Origin: Casuarius casuarius
Taxonomy: Eukaryota; Chordata; Aves; Casuariiformes; Casuariidae
Direction of reading: 5' to 3'
Assembly (NCBI GenBank): GCA_003342895.1
Contig: PTFA01000035.1
Location: 1,377,661 to 1,441,660 of the forward strand
DNA: 64,000 nt
Shown: positions 10,748 through 23,672 of the stretch, one piece after another
Numbering within the stretch: the stretch's first letter is position 1
How the letters are laid out: each line of letters opens with the position of its first letter
The notes under the pieces: generated by a model
What the model saw: the letters and a program-made list of their open reading frames with translations, nothing else
Told to the model about the DNA's origin: nothing
Databases searched by the model: none
Position numbers and translations under genes: made by a program

Positions 10748-13700
10748 TGCCCAAGAGTCTTACAGGAACATTTTAGCCAAATTCTTTCCCATCCAAGTTT
10801 ATTAAGCCTCATAATGATGTCTTTTAACGTATCAATCCATTCTGGTTTCATGGACTTTATTAGTCTTCCACATCCATTTTTACACCAGTTCCAGTACCAT
10901 CAGTTGAATTACTCTCAGTTCATAGTTTTAAATCAAGCCTCAAGTAACTTCAAGTCAGATCAATGATTCAACAACATAAGTAAATCATAAAATTACAGTG
11001 AGGATCATGTAGAAAATCTGTCTTTTATGTTTCACTTTAGCTATGAAAACTTTTTGAATAAAAGAGGGGCAGAGTTATATTAGGACACCTTTGGCTTCTG
11101 TTGAAACCATTGAAAACCAAAGCATAATAATGACCACCTCCTGTGGGATGATAAACATCTTGAATATAAACTGTGTTGTTCTGGTATTTTAGGTAGGGTG
11201 AATTCATACAACTTCACTGTCTTTCAGGTTGGGGGTTGGGCAAGTTCAGACTCACACAAGAGAAATGATAGGAAAGGTGCTTTGGTTTGATATCAAAGAT
11301 TTTGATTACCAGGTAGCTTTGATGTTAAGCTCTATTAACTAAATGGGTTGTCTAACATTTCTTTTTCTACACCCTGACATTATTTTCAGCTACGTATGAA
11401 GCTTCTGTACATGCCAATTACCACATTCAGGGATCCCTTTGAAGGTAACCAACCAATATCCATTTCTGTACACTGAAACATCAAAAGAGAAAAATAGGTT
11501 AGAAGTAGCTTCCAGGACATACGATAGACATGTATACGCACACATAAAAACACACACATACATTCCCCTTGCCTTCCTTCCCCACCGTTTAGCATGTCTC
11601 CTACGCAAATCTAATGATAAGAAATTACAAAAATCCCTGCTTCTCTCTATTCCTTCTCCTGGAAAGCAAATCTTAAACTCAGTCTTCCTGCCTACTGAGC
11701 TTTGGACCTCTTTGTCAAATTGAAAAAAGATACCATGACAATCGGGCACACATCCATGCACAGAAAAGCATTCTGTACTAGGAAGGATTCCTGAGTCTTT
11801 CAAAGAAAGGTAGATTCATTGCCCACCCAGATAGTGACCGCAAATGTTACGATTAAATACAACAACACTGGAGCATAGAATAAAGAATTTTCTTAGTTAA
11901 CGGTAGCTTACTTTATTACAAATGGAAAAAACTTATCAGTTCACATTTCTCATTGCATATCTGACAGGAAAAGAATTAAGCTTCATTTAATGAATATTGT
12001 GGTTTACGTTAGAAAAGAACTCTACATCAGTTATGACGTGCCATATGTGGGTATCGGCATTTCTATCTGACGTGATAAAAGCAAAGAGAGATACTAATAT
12101 CAATGACATAAAAATTATCTTGTTAAGCAACCATGTCATTTTCACTGGATAGCTTCAGAGTTTAGGAACAGATCCTAAGTACATTTTTACAGAAAGTGAA
12201 TTTTACTTTAGAAAGGAGATATTATTAATTGGGGGAAAAATTCACTTCCCACAGTTATTACAGCTTATGCCTGTGCTAGGAAGTGTTTCAGTTAATCAGT
12301 GTTCTGCTAAGAACTAAAAGTGGACATAAACATTTTTTTTGCCAGTCACCGCTTTAAAAGGTTACGATAAATCCTCATTCAATATCAACTTAGCAGATAC
12401 TTTTTAAGAAACTCTTAACAAAGCAAGCTTTATGCAAGTAAACCTAGAGATATGTGGATTAAGGCACTCAAGCATCATATGAGCCAGGTACTAGGACACA
12501 AGAAACATTAAATTCATTATTTGTTTTATATCGGTGCTTTCCTAGAAGGCTGCCATGCATCTTGACCATGGTGTCCTCAGTCAGAACAAAGAAACAGTTC
12601 CAGAAGAATTCACAGTCTAAAAATAAAATGTCCCTATGTAGGCAAACAGATTACAGAATACAATAGGAGATACTGGTCTGCACGAGTATCAGAGGCCTAG
12701 CCACCTCCGCTAGCTAATCACAGTCAAAAACACACTCAGACACAGGAAATCAATTAACTTTATTTGAAACACATAGACCTATTTGGTCCTTTAACTAAAT
12801 CCTCAGGGAACAAGGATGTTCTTCAATACAATTTACACACGCTGCCAAATTTGCTTATTAACCTAATAAACAATATAAATTAATTCTATATGAATTCTAT
12901 GAAAATATTCTTTCAACTTCTTAAGGGAAGGGGTATCAGAAAGGCATCTGCAGTGAGCAAGACCACCAGACATGCTAGAAATAAACATGTTGCCATGGAG
13001 AGCAACAGGAAATTCAACCATGAATTCAGTTCTTCTGAATATTGATAATATTACTTAATAGGAAGCACTGATTCACTGAGATTTATGTCACATCCAGAGA
13101 TTCAGTCTGTGATAAATAGGTAGGTCATCTGTTTATGGAGCAAGACACTTCAGGGGAAAGAAATCCTTCAGAGCTTGCACAACAAGGATAAAGAGTTCAA
13201 TGTCTTCTCAGTATCCAACCTGCTTTTTGTAAAATTCATTATCAAAGAGAAAAATAGAGTATTCCACTATCTGAGTAGTCTCAAAGAAGCTCTAAGCCCA
13301 GACTAATCTTCTCCTGAAAGAACCGCACTCGCAATTTTGCAATGGTCCTTGAAGTTATTAATGAATGAATGGAATAAAACTGAAGCAGCCTACCCTCTAA
13401 ACTGAAAATGAGTTACAAGAGAGATACATTAATATTTCTGTATCAAATATAACCTCTTCTGGTAGGAAAACAGATTAGATGGCGAAATTCAAGGACAAGA
13501 ACATTAATAGATTAATTCAGAATAGATGTCATGAAAGCCAGTTATAATTTAGATATGATCATAAAGAATCTATTCTGGCAAACAAATAAATAAGATGCAG
13601 TACAAGTCATGCATCCTAGCGGCATAATTAACGATGAATGCGTGTGTCCACATGCATGCAATAGGTAGAATTAAGACCAACAGGAAAGTATTCTTCAGTA

Positions 13701-14654
13701 ATAGAATGAATTATTTTTCACCTTTGCTATACAGCCGTCTTCAGGTTAAGTATACCATCTCGAAACATTCCAAACAGTATTTGTCGGCAGTTAATGATTT
13801 TACTGTACAGCATCTCATGCTAGTATATCTAATGTGGCCCCTTTACTCCATGTGCTAATTTGCAAGAAGGGAGATGTTCTGTATCTATTGAGAAAAGGAC
13901 CAGGGAGATGGGTATGCAACTATGCAATAGTTATTTTGCATAAATGGAGTCTGGTCAACTAAAAGCATTTCCTTTGCAGAATTTTCCATAATTTAGGTGG
14001 AAGAAAGACAGCAATCTCTTCCTGTCTTCTTCCATTCGCAGCTCTAGACAAGAAATCTCTTGTATTTGCCAGTCATGTGGAAGAATGCCTTAGGGATGGC
14101 CTTGAGAGTGTCAGTGACTGTGCAAGGGCCTCCATTTCCACACAGACTGCATGTGCAGGACTTGGTAAAACATACGAATCATAGGCAGGGCAGGAACGAG
14201 AACTTTAGTACAGGTAAAGGCACAGACAAATCATTCTGTATTTCATGACGTATATTTGCCAAAAACATTATGACAGGTAAATCAAGGTTTCCAGAGGGAC
14301 AGAGGTGGTGTCATAATATTAAGTGCATAATAACAAAAAAGGAGTTGCTCGTCAGTATATCTAACTGTGTGTTTGGATTGGACCTTGGTGGAGAGAAAAG
14401 AAAGGAAATAAAGAATAGCCCCAAAATAGTTAAAAAGAACGTATCTGTACCATTCCTCTGGAAGTCCCAGATAAGAGTAATCTAAACTGCAGCAAAGTGA
14501 GTATTTACCCTTGGATCAAGGTTTAGCCGGGAAGCAATGCATGTTAAAACCAAATTTGTTTTGCAGTAACATTACAGACTCCCTGAGGCCAAATTCCATG
14601 GTGCACCTGTGAGAGCGCCTGCAGCCACAAAGCTGAGTCCCTCGGGGAAAACAA

Positions 14655-14685
14655 CTTACAATTTCCACAAGATGACACGCTCTAG
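14655..14685 (-). other. Possible microexon, - strand
   Basis: On the - strand the acceptor CTGCACTTCCTTCTAG is followed after only 22 bases (AGCGTGTCATCTTGTGGAAA, then TT) by GTAAGTTG. Microexons of this size exist in neural genes, but both signals together are also expected by chance at this density. Confidence 0.1.
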
Positions 14686-14841
14686 AAGGAAGTGCAGATT
14701 AATATTCGACCAGTCCAGTATTTGGGTCAATTTAGCAAGATAAGACTCAAATATTTTCTTTCTAGATTTTGACAACAGCAGGAGGCTAGCTAAATCTGAA
14801 GAGGGAAAAAAAGTAAACCTTTGCATCCTTGTTTGGGACAG

Positions 14842-14928
14842 ACCTCGTGCTGAGCATGACCTGCTACCAGCGACAGAGGTTCCACGTTCATCGCAGCTCC
14901 ATCAGCGACACGTGCAGCACATGCAGTG
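14842..14928 (+). other. Exon-like island, 87 bases, + strand
   Basis: The acceptor CCTTTGCATCCTTGTTTGGG followed by ACAG ends at 14841, and a GTAACTTC donor begins at 14929. The 87 bases are divisible by three, so skipping would not shift a frame. Two frames are open; one reads LVLSMTCYQRQRFHVHRSSI, then SDTCSTCS. Five or so CpGs are concentrated here. The opposite strand is also open (14790-14999, without an ATG at its 5' end), so coding direction is uncertain. No family is recognised. Confidence 0.3.
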
Positions 14929-15500
14929 GTAACTTCTAACAAAGCATTTGTATGGTCACTATGGTCTATTACAGTCAGTTTGCCAACTGCTCCTTCCAAA
15001 ACTAGTAATACTGTCAGTATGGTAATGATTTAAAGAAAGTAACTACTTACACAAATCCAGCAGAAAGATAAGGAGTATTCTTATCCTAGTTACAGAATAA
15101 TGAAGAATGTATTTCAAGAGTTTTGCTTCTGTCATTCCTCTGCTTAGTCAACCATTCAGCCTTTCACCCTTTATTTGGGTCTTAAATTTCAAACTCTCCT
15201 TTAAGTCTTACGCCACAGAAGTTTAAACAAAAACAAAACCCAAGGGAATCAATAGCTTCTCCATCTTGGCACAGGCCGAGAGTGACATCTTCCAAGCCTG
15301 CCACCCCCATCCCCAGCTCTCCACCCAGCCAAAAGCAGGACCAGGACAAAGGTATCTCAGCACTTTTATAAAATGTTATTTCATTATCTTCTGCAATAAA
15401 CACAATCTACTAGATTTTTGAATGCACAACTGCAGTTATTTGCACTGCCATTGCTCTATCATTTTTCCCCTTCCCAATTTAAAGCTTACAGAGTCTCACA

Positions 15501-15520
15501 TTCCTTACAGTTCCTTACAG
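15501..15520 (+). repeat. Tandem duplication of TTCCTTACAG
   Basis: The 10-mer TTCCTTACAG occurs twice head to tail, giving two alternative acceptor-like CAGs ten bases apart. It is followed by an ATG and a short open frame. Most likely a local slippage duplication. Confidence 0.6.
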
Positions 15521-15661
15521 CATGCTCCAGAACTTCTATCATTCCTACAGCAACCATTCTTCCTCATCAAGAAGAATGAATATGATCTGAAGATACAATA
15601 AACATCATACTTACAGCTTCACAAGTTGACCTACTAGAAGGTAGGCTGTATTCTCCCCAAA

Positions 15662-15844
15662 TTAAGAATTACAACAAAACACCCTCCTTCTGCTTGCAAA
15701 CACAATTTTTCTCCAGTTTGCAACAAACTCATCACTTTGTATCAAATTCCGAACATCAAGAGCAAAATCACTTTTTTTCTTGTTATCATTCATACACTCT
15801 CCCTTCTCTCCCTTTATGGTTGTAAAGTAATCCTGCACGCCCAA
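15662..15844 (-). other. Open frame of uncertain status, - strand
   Basis: Sixty codons are open on the - strand, ending at a TAA; the central part reads DFALDVRNLIQSDEFVANWR, which looks protein-like in composition. The first codon is not ATG, although an internal ATG exists. A GTAAGTATG donor lies about 45 bases past the stop and so cannot serve this frame. No family resemblance was found, and a chance frame is the default. Confidence 0.1.
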
Positions 15845-15849
15845 AGAAA

Positions 15850-18640
15850 AGTTATAGGATATTGCAGACTCCCCCCCCTTATCGCACGAAGTTTCATAAA
15901 CCTCACTCTGATAGCACAGGACCCTCTTACTTGCATGTATTTTTTCTCTATGTTTATTGGAACTTCTTCAGATTTATTTCTTCTAACTTTTTGTGATGCC
16001 TAAGTGAAATTCAGAAATGCTTAGTTCAAAAATAAAACAGAATTTATACCCTGAAATGGTTTGCTTAGCTTTATAATAGCTGCTAAGTGAGTTTAGTTAA
16101 CATGATGAGTGTAGATCAAAAATACTGAGATACAAAGAAATTATGATTTTGTATTAAAATAGGTTGTTTAAGATTACAGAAAATAAGGGTCAGATGAGTC
16201 ATGGAAGATCTGCCAAGGAAAAATTCAGAGTAATACTACAGAACAAACCCAGAGAACAATGCAATTTGTATCATCTAATTAGAATTTTCCCAGCTACTGA
16301 GAAGATTGTTCTCATTCATCTACAGAATGATTCTGTTACAGTTATTGATGACTAAATATACAGCCAGACTCTTTTCACATTCCCAGATATTTTCTTTCTA
16401 TTGAGAGTACAAACAGAATTTCAGATATTTATCTCACAGGGATTAATACATCTTTACTATAAATCTAGCTCCTGAACTACAATGTAAGTTGCTCAAGTGC
16501 TCCATGATCTAAATGTAAGTATAAATTGCAACCGATTAATTTGAGGTGCAGAACTGGAGAATGGACTGCAAAGTCCTTCCACAGATTTCAAAATTATAGC
16601 TTTCAGATTCACCTGCTATACAGTGGGTCACACTGCAGAGTTCAGATTTAGATTTATTATGTGCTTATGCACACTCAAAAGTTTTACTCATCAGCTTTTC
16701 TTCACAAAAGCCTTGCAGTCTCAACTTTATTTAGAGGCAGAGGACAAATTTTTCAGACATTTGCTTTTTTCTTATCCATCCATCCAAGGCTCTGTCTGTT
16801 CAGAAAAGGTCTCCCATTCCAAAAATACTTAAAACATCACATAGTTTCCTTAAAATCATAGCTATGCTTCAGTTGGTGGAAACCATGCTAAAGCACACAC
16901 AGAACGACTTTATGCTCATGCGCTTTATTCAGAAAGCGCCTATTCCATGTCAGGGATTTTTATTTCCCCCTCCAATTACATGGAGTGATTTATTAAAGGG
17001 TCATACATAGGTGAGCATAAAAAGATCACCTCTATATTTGAAATTAATCCTATAGTTTTCAAACCTTGTTTTTTGGTAATGTTAGTTTCCAAATCTCAGT
17101 ACTTCAAAACTATTAGAAATTTCATTAGGATTAGTAGGTTTTGTTTCAAACAACGCTTATGAGCAGCCCTTTAGCAATCAAAGCGGTTGCCCACTGACAA
17201 AAGCTGCCTGACCAACTATTTATCCTGAAGCATTTTAAGGTCAGCAGAAAGTCTACCAATATCAACCAGGATTGGGTCAGGCCCCAAACTCACAGCTAAC
17301 TAGTTGCCTCCTTACAGGAGCAGCACATTGCAGCATTTAGCCCAAAGTCCTGGTGCCTAGACCTCATCATGCAGCTTACTTTACCTCTGAACTTTGCAGG
17401 AAACTGTTCCTTAGGACAGAAGTGGCAGGCCTGATGCACAGTCACCAGGCTGGTCTGTTAGACCTTGGGCAGTGAAGAAAGTACATGCTGTTAGATAGTT
17501 TGGCCCTGAGCCTTTTCCCAGGGAGAACACATCAGAGAGCCGACAGCTCATCTGTCAGTGCTACAACTTGGCACTGAGGCAAAAGCTTCTGCAAGCATTT
17601 CTCCCTCCCTTCCAGGAGACGTTACCAAGCTATCTGCCTGCGTCCCTTCTGGAAAGCCATTGAAGAGAGCTACTCTGTCCCAGCGACATACCCTTTGCAT
17701 CCAGCACAACCCCTGCTGCTCCATGAAGGGGAACCACAACAGTTGTAACATGTTACAGGACGATCTAACACCAAAAGACTGAGAGATGATCTGCATATTC
17801 AGTCCTTTGACAACTGGAACCAGTAAGTTTTGCTTTGGATTCAAGTAGGGTAAAAAAAACGTACAATTTGTCAAAAAGAGAGGCAAAATGTCAGCATTTT
17901 TTCTTTCATGAAAATGATTTTTATGTCAGCTTCCAGATTTGAGTTTATAGCCATTAACAAAAAACCAATAAAAATGGAAAAAGAACCCCACAGAATTAAA
18001 ATCCTTGTAGTTCATTATTACCAAATGTAAAGAAATAAACAGTAATTTTAACAGAATGGCATAGTAAAATGCTGGCCACAAGACGAAGACAGTGTTGTTC
18101 TATACTGAAACAACCCTTAGATTAGTTTTCTTTTAAGTCTCAATCTTGGTTTCTGTTACAAAAAAATAAACTGGGAAGGAAAGAACATTTTTCATGTGTT
18201 TCAGAGTATTTGTTTTGACATGCTTTTAATTCTCCTTCTCTCCCCCCAACTGTCCATAAGAATACAGGCTTGCATTGTCCTGCACAGCCTTTCAGATTTT
18301 TCCACTCCTTAGATGTTTCACAGGTTTATTTTTAACTTGTTTTTACATCATACTCTATGCACTGAAGCCCTTTCATCATTACATGATTTTCTTGTGAATG
18401 CTGCAGTGTGAACATTGTAAATGTGACCACATCCAGACACTGTAGCATAAGTAGCATGTGGCAACTTTAGCTACTGTATACAAGATATTTCAGAAAGTCT
18501 TTCTAGCAGACTGCATGCACTTTTTCTCCAGCTTCCAGACAAGCTATCATATAGCACTCACGGCAGCCAGGGCTTTTATGGGAAACACATGGTAAGCAAA
18601 AGTCACGACCTACTTGGTAACCAGAATGAAAAGCAACTTT
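15850..18640. other. AT-rich DNA without recognisable genes
   Basis: Overlapping frames on opposite strands at 17548-17886 lie in a slightly GC-richer patch and show no family features. Nothing else is supported. Confidence 0.55.
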
Positions 18641-18647
18641 AAAAATA

Positions 18648-19259
18648 GTGGGTCCAGCTCCTTTTTCAGTTCCCCTGAGAAGCAGAAGTCACACCACTGA
18701 AGTCAGGGGGACTGACTGTAAGTACTGTTGTACTTATACAAATGAAAGCCGAACATTAACCCCAGAATTCAGAGTGCTGCACAGCCCTGATAGTGACAGC
18801 CGAAAACAGAGAAAGTGTTTTGATTCAGTGCACTTACATGTGAACAGACCGCTTTGCAAATGCACTATCTGCAAACCAGACAGTATTCATCCCCCTTTTC
18901 ACAGATCCATGCCACCGAAGTTTCAGGTGATTCATGGAGATGTTAAAAAGTGCATCTCCATAAAGGCTTCAGCCTCTAGCATTCAGTGGCATCACCCCTC
19001 TGGTAATGCTGTTCTCTTCAGTTTTTATCAGTTACCGGCAGTTTCCAGAATTACGGTTCAAGGAACACTTCTGAAGAAATGTGAACACAAACAGACACTC
19101 CCCTGTGATCCTAAAGGACAATACACACAGGAAAGGAAACCTTCTGAACACGCCTTCTGGACAGCTTTGGGGTACTCCTGGAGAGCTGAGGTAACTGGCT
19201 ATTTGCAAAAGGAACGTCAACAAACATTTCACTGCTCGTTTCCCAGTCATGGGAAATGA
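18648..19259 (+). other. Longest open frame in the window (GTG-opened)
   Basis: This frame is open for 203 codons but its first codon is GTG. The first ATG in frame lies near 18908, leaving about 116 codons. The translation is rich in His, Cys, Ser and Lys, with no hydrophobic segment, domain motif or regular spacing of Cys and His that would form zinc fingers. The 5' part contains CACCACTGAAGTCAGGGGGA, similar to a phrase common in old reptile and bird repeats. No splice sites or poly(A) signal frame it convincingly. It is most likely a chance frame in a locally GC-richer patch, partly repeat-derived. Confidence 0.3.
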
Positions 19260-19468
19260 ACGTTTCATGGTGGACATTTAGGAAAACGCATGTGGGAAGG
19301 AGAAAGCTCATAACGAGATGGGAGAGTGAATAGAAAAGGCAGAAGGAAAAGGTTTACGGTATGTGTCTTTGTAATCTAATATTTTTTTAATATAAGCAAC
19401 TGGCTAAAAAAACCTGAATATTAGGACGAAAATCTCAAAGTAGTTTAAGCATACATATTCCTGTTTAC

Positions 19469-19634
19469 CTCCACAAAGTCTTCTAAGCTTCTTTCTGCTA
19501 AAAGGAACTCAAAGCTAGTACCTGACTCAAAACGCCCCCAGCGTCTGCTGCTGCTGATGATAACAACGCCCTCCCCCGATCTATGGGCATATAGTGCAAA
19601 TAAGTAGGATTCTAAACTATCACAGACTAAATAT
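19469..19634 (-). other. Exon-like segment before GTAAAC donor, - strand
   Basis: About 55 codons are open up to a GAG|GTAAAC donor at 19469/19468. The 3' part reads RRWGRFESGTSFEFLLAERS, then LEDFVE. A short CAG/CTG run codes for consecutive Ser, and the patch holds several CpGs (19532-19578). Upstream acceptors are weak. Product unrecognised. Confidence 0.15.
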
Positions 19635-19639
19635 CAGCT

Positions 19640-21640
19640 GTGTGCCAACCGAACACATCATAAACATTCCCAGCTCTGCACAGCATACAGTCAAGGCAGT
19701 CTGTAAGAGTTTAAGCAATCCACATTATTTGTGAAAAAAAACTTCAGTGAATCAGTGTCATGTCTGCCACAGTACAAAACCCCTTAAACTGGAGCACTTC
19801 ATGGAAAATGTCCAAATCTGATGTAAAGCATGCTTTGATTTCCACAAACATTTGGAAACCGTAGTCCAGCACCGTTAACACAGCGCTGGGATCTATATGG
19901 TGCTATTGTGGCCTTGGTAATAACATGTGAAAAACAGCATAGCCAGCTAGTTGACATTTCCTCGCAAAGACCAACCAGGCTGGTGTTGTCGCTCAAAAGC
20001 TCTCTCTGCATCTCACAAAGAACACAGGAAACATTCCCGGCGGTAATCCCAATAATTAGCATTTCCCAGTAATCCATGATGTCACTGGCAATTGTAATAA
20101 GGAAACCTAACAGCTGATTTATTCTAAAGAACTCCCTGGAGAGCCAGTCCCAGACTATGGGAAGACAGAAGCAACATTTGCAGTATTCTCGCTTCAACTA
20201 CAGCAGTGATCTCGACCTAGCTGTTAATTTTTTTCCTAGAACATGTATTGTAAATCTTTCAGGCAGAAGATGACTTTTAAAATATCAAGCAGGCAACATC
20301 TTATTGCAAGGAATGACAGTCAGGTTTTAGTTTAAACATTATGTTAAATAACCACTAAGTACAGTCTGAATCCCAAATTCCAGGTTGCAGTACCTCTTTG
20401 CAGGTAAGGTACTCAGTGTTTCACAGGCCTTTGCACAGAGGTAACTACTTTAGAAATGTTAGAAGAATGTACTTTGTAATTAATAGCTTAGCACATTACA
20501 GTGACATATTTAAGGACAACCAGGACAGTCTATGTTGTAGACTAACTATCAAAGGCTTTAGAGCAAACTGGCTTATGATGAATTCCAGCATAGTGAAAAA
20601 AACCCAAAGACGACTATGATGAAGTTTTCAGCAGAATTCCAGCTGGTACAGAAGGTTTGGATTTTGGTTTTGTTTTCATACAGAAAGTTGCAGTGCAACA
20701 AGGATAGAAACAAATATCTACCTACTCTAGGCAGCTAGAAAAGGTGAACTGATGAGGAAGACCCCTGGAATATGAAAAGGTATAGGTTTTCCAGATGATT
20801 AAACAAGTATCTTTGCATTTTGCACTTTAATGTGGGACATGGAGGGGAAAGATGTCTACTTAGCTCTGCAATGGTCATATATTCAGAATGTATATGACTT
20901 CAATCTCTTACCCTTCCTAAAAAAAAAAAAAAAAAAGTTTTTCAGAAGTAAAAGGAGTTAACTGCCAAAGGCCCATCTTACAGTAACACTTGCTTCATTT
21001 TTGTTCAAACAAGTTGATTCTAAAAGGATCCCTCTCATGCCAACTTGTATCAGGCACTTTCATATACTGTGTGATTTCTTTTACATAACACATGAAGTAA
21101 CAAATCTTGAAAGAAAAAAACAATGCCAATTCCTGGTCAGCAATGGACCATCTGAACAAGAGAAATTTCAGTTACTACCTTTGTCCTAGAAGCCAGCCAG
21201 TAGTCAGACCCATATTCATGCTATAGGTTGACAGAATGTTATTTTTTGTTCTTAGAGCAAATACAGCAGACAGTAAATTTTTAGACCCCTTTAATAGAAG
21301 CATGATGTTTATGTTAGAAAGTTAAGAATGTCTTTAATGAAAATCTATAAAGATGACAAGTTGCAGAATAAGATACTTCTGCCAGTTTACATCGTAACAC
21401 GGGAGCTCTCGTAACATAAGCAGGGGAAGAGAAGGGAACATGGACAAGCTAACTCCCCCAAGGCCAGGCAGAGGATAGCTCCTTATTAGCACAGGAGAAA
21501 TTCTCCCTCCCTGCTAGATCCTGTACTCCTGACTGCCTTTGAAAACTGAGATAAAAAACTGGAAAAGGTCATGAACTGCATTTGTTCATTCTGAGGGAGT
21601 AGGAAGCTCTTTACATCCCTTTCTGACAGAAGAAAAGAAC
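19640..21640. other. AT-rich DNA without recognisable genes
   Basis: Holds the A18 run and acceptor-like tracts at about 20663-20683 and 21229-21259 that are not followed by convincing exons. The 132-codon - strand frame at 19799-20197 opens with TTG and has no recognisable domain. Confidence 0.55.
20919..20936 (+). repeat. A18 homopolymer
   Basis: Eighteen A residues after CTTCCT. No retroposed element is recognised upstream. Confidence 0.95.
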
Positions 21641-21649
21641 ATATGCCTT

Positions 21650-21808
21650 ATTTTGACCCAAGAGAGTGTGGAGTCTCCATCCTTGGAGATATTCAAACCC
21701 AAAGCCATGACAGTTGTGGGCAAGCTTCCAGCTGACCCTGCTTGAGCAGCCAGTTGGACCAGATGATCTCTAGAGGTCCCTTCCTTCCTCAACTATTTTG
21801 TGATACGC
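21650..21808 (+). mobile_element. CR1 LINE, 5'-truncated 3' end
   Basis: This is a fragment of the avian CR1 non-LTR retrotransposon in sense orientation. Visible in order are a CCATCCTTGGAGATATTCAA block (about 21678), the AGTTGGACCAGATGATCTC block (about 21752), GGTCCCTTCC, and a terminal ATTTTGTG octamer close to the CR1 consensus ATTCTGTG (about 21795). CR1 copies are normally cut short at the 5' end and lack a poly(A) tail, ending in octamer repeats as here. Only the 3' untranslated part of the element survives; no reverse transcriptase sequence is seen. Divergence from consensus looks moderate to high, so it is probably an old copy. The 5' edge is estimated by eye. Confidence 0.9.
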
Positions 21809-22744
21809 TCCCTCCAAATCACAACCACCTACTTCCCACCTACAGGAAAAAAAAAAATCACTTCCAAACATAAGACTGATTTTGGCATAGCAGAACTTAC
21901 ACAAGGTAATACTTTGCCGAAGTAGAAAATGGTTAAAAAAGGGTGCCAGTAACACAATAAATTTGAAAATGCCTGAAGCTTAAAACAGATTTATTCACCT
22001 TCCCATCTTTATTCCCTCTACACAGGCTACATATTGAAGATTTGCATTTGAAAAGGACTTGCTCATCCTCCCCATGGGATCAAAGCAGAAGGAAATCTTA
22101 CTGTTGACTTTAGAACTTCATTAGTTCCCACAGCAACCGGCTGATGACACGCAGGCATGGGGCTGTCAGCTCCACAAAGCCTTGCAAGCAACTGAGAGCT
22201 GAGGTTTGTAGTAGCTGCATAGTTCAAAGAAAAAAGCTGCACTTCACATAAAGCTGCAGTATGACACCGATTCCTTTGGAAAATTTCATACTTCACAGTA
22301 TCTTTCCCTAACTCGAATAGTATACATCCACCTCGCTGTTAAGTATTGTAGTTGGAATTACTATTACAAAGCATTGCTTTGCAAACAACAGAGCTCCAAA
22401 TCTTACAGAGTGAGATTCTCTATTTGGAGGGAGGGAAAGAAAAAAAGAAAAGTATTCCCTGCAAAACTGCTTCTCAATAAACATTAAGACCCCATTACCT
22501 CTGTTCTCTGCAACTGTTGGCTCTCTCCTTTCTTCTCCACCATATACAGCTAAGATTCTAGAGGTTTTTGCTGAGATGTATGAACCAAGTGTAACTAATG
22601 ATGTTATATTTGAATAGGAATTTATAGATGTATTTACCCAAAGACAATGCCTACTTCTATAGGCAAAAATTACAATGTACCAGCTTGCCTTTTAGCAATA
22701 TTACAGAAAAGGTCATAGTTGATGGCACCTGGTGCCCAGCTTGT

Positions 22745-22757
22745 CCCCCCCCCCCCC
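22745..22757 (+). repeat. C13 homopolymer
   Basis: Thirteen consecutive C residues, one of the longest G/C runs here and likely length-variable. Confidence 0.95.
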
Positions 22758-23654
22758 AAAGAAAAACAAAATATCTGCATAAATATGGCTTTGCAGCAAA
22801 TAACGTAAACGGCCACTAAGGAAAAAAAAGGTTGTCTCCCAGACAATCCACAGAACTTACATTTGAAATAAGAATGAAACACACACAGACAAAAAAGGAA
22901 CTTCCTTTGGTCTTAATTCTATCCATCCTATTGATTACAGACATCCTTTGGAGTTGAATGTCTTGGGCAGCAATCATATCTACTGAGTAGCAGTACAAAA
23001 CTGGAGGCTCTCAGTGAGACAGTTTGAAACCACAGGAATGAAGGTGGCACATCTTCTCTGATATAACTTCTCTAAAGAGAAGCAATGGAAATAGTCCCCT
23101 GTGGAAAGCCACTGAATACTTGCTGCTTTGAGCAAAATGGTTCTTTGGGATGCTACACATGAAAGATTTCAGGGAAAGGGAAGGGAGGAATTAAAAAAAC
23201 CAAAAAAACCCACCAATGGCATTTCCCTCCCTCCCCATACACACCAAGATCTATGTTTCCAAATGGAAACCAAAATCTTTGTTTTGTCCTTATGGGTCAC
23301 GCAGATTTTTCTGAAGTCACATCAAGAGGTACTTACAATGCCAATATAATGTAATTTGGTCTTAAACTCCATTTCAGTTGCTGGTTGGTGGTGTCTTGAG
23401 GAAAACTAGATCAGATCTACCCTGGGACAAAGCAATATATGGAAAATAAAAATACAGATAGCATGTTTGATGTATGATAACAAATACACACTTCTCCTTG
23501 CTGAACTATGTTGAGCTGACTACTGCAGAGGGCAAAAAGACAATGTTCTTTTACCAAAAGAGCTCAACCTGTGACACTAGCCCTGCCCGAATCGTCCTTT
23601 ATAGAATACTATCGTAATTCAGATCAGCTCAAGACAGGCAAGTTCAAAAAGTAA

Positions 23655-23672
23655 GGAGGAGGAGGAGGAGGA
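23655..23672. repeat. (GGA)6 trinucleotide repeat
   Basis: Six perfect GGA units followed by GATGAGGGGAAAG, so the purine-only stretch on the + strand is somewhat longer than the repeat. Confidence 0.95.

Larger units (their letters stand above)
6960..14640. other. AT-rich DNA without recognisable genes
   Basis: Simple repeats and one pyrimidine tract are listed separately. The 137-codon - strand frame at 11390-11803 opens with TTG and overlaps a + strand frame; no domain is visible. Unlisted parts show no dispersed repeat that I can name, so much of it may be old unique sequence. Confidence 0.6.

Noticed and set aside
11390..11803. A 137-codon - strand open frame as a gene
   Set aside because: It opens with TTG, is overlapped on the + strand, and has no motif or exon boundary.
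18648..19259. A 203-codon open frame as a protein-coding gene
   Set aside because: It opens with GTG; the first in-frame ATG leaves about 116 codons. No domain, splice context or poly(A) signal is present, and the 5' part resembles old dispersed repeat wording.
19799..20197. A 132-codon - strand open frame as a gene
   Set aside because: It opens with TTG and shows no recognisable domain; consistent with a chance frame.
23377..23449. A short last exon ending at TAA overlapping AATAAA
   Set aside because: Only 23 codons, no partner exon of matching phase, and the poly(A) hexamer would sit on the stop codon itself.
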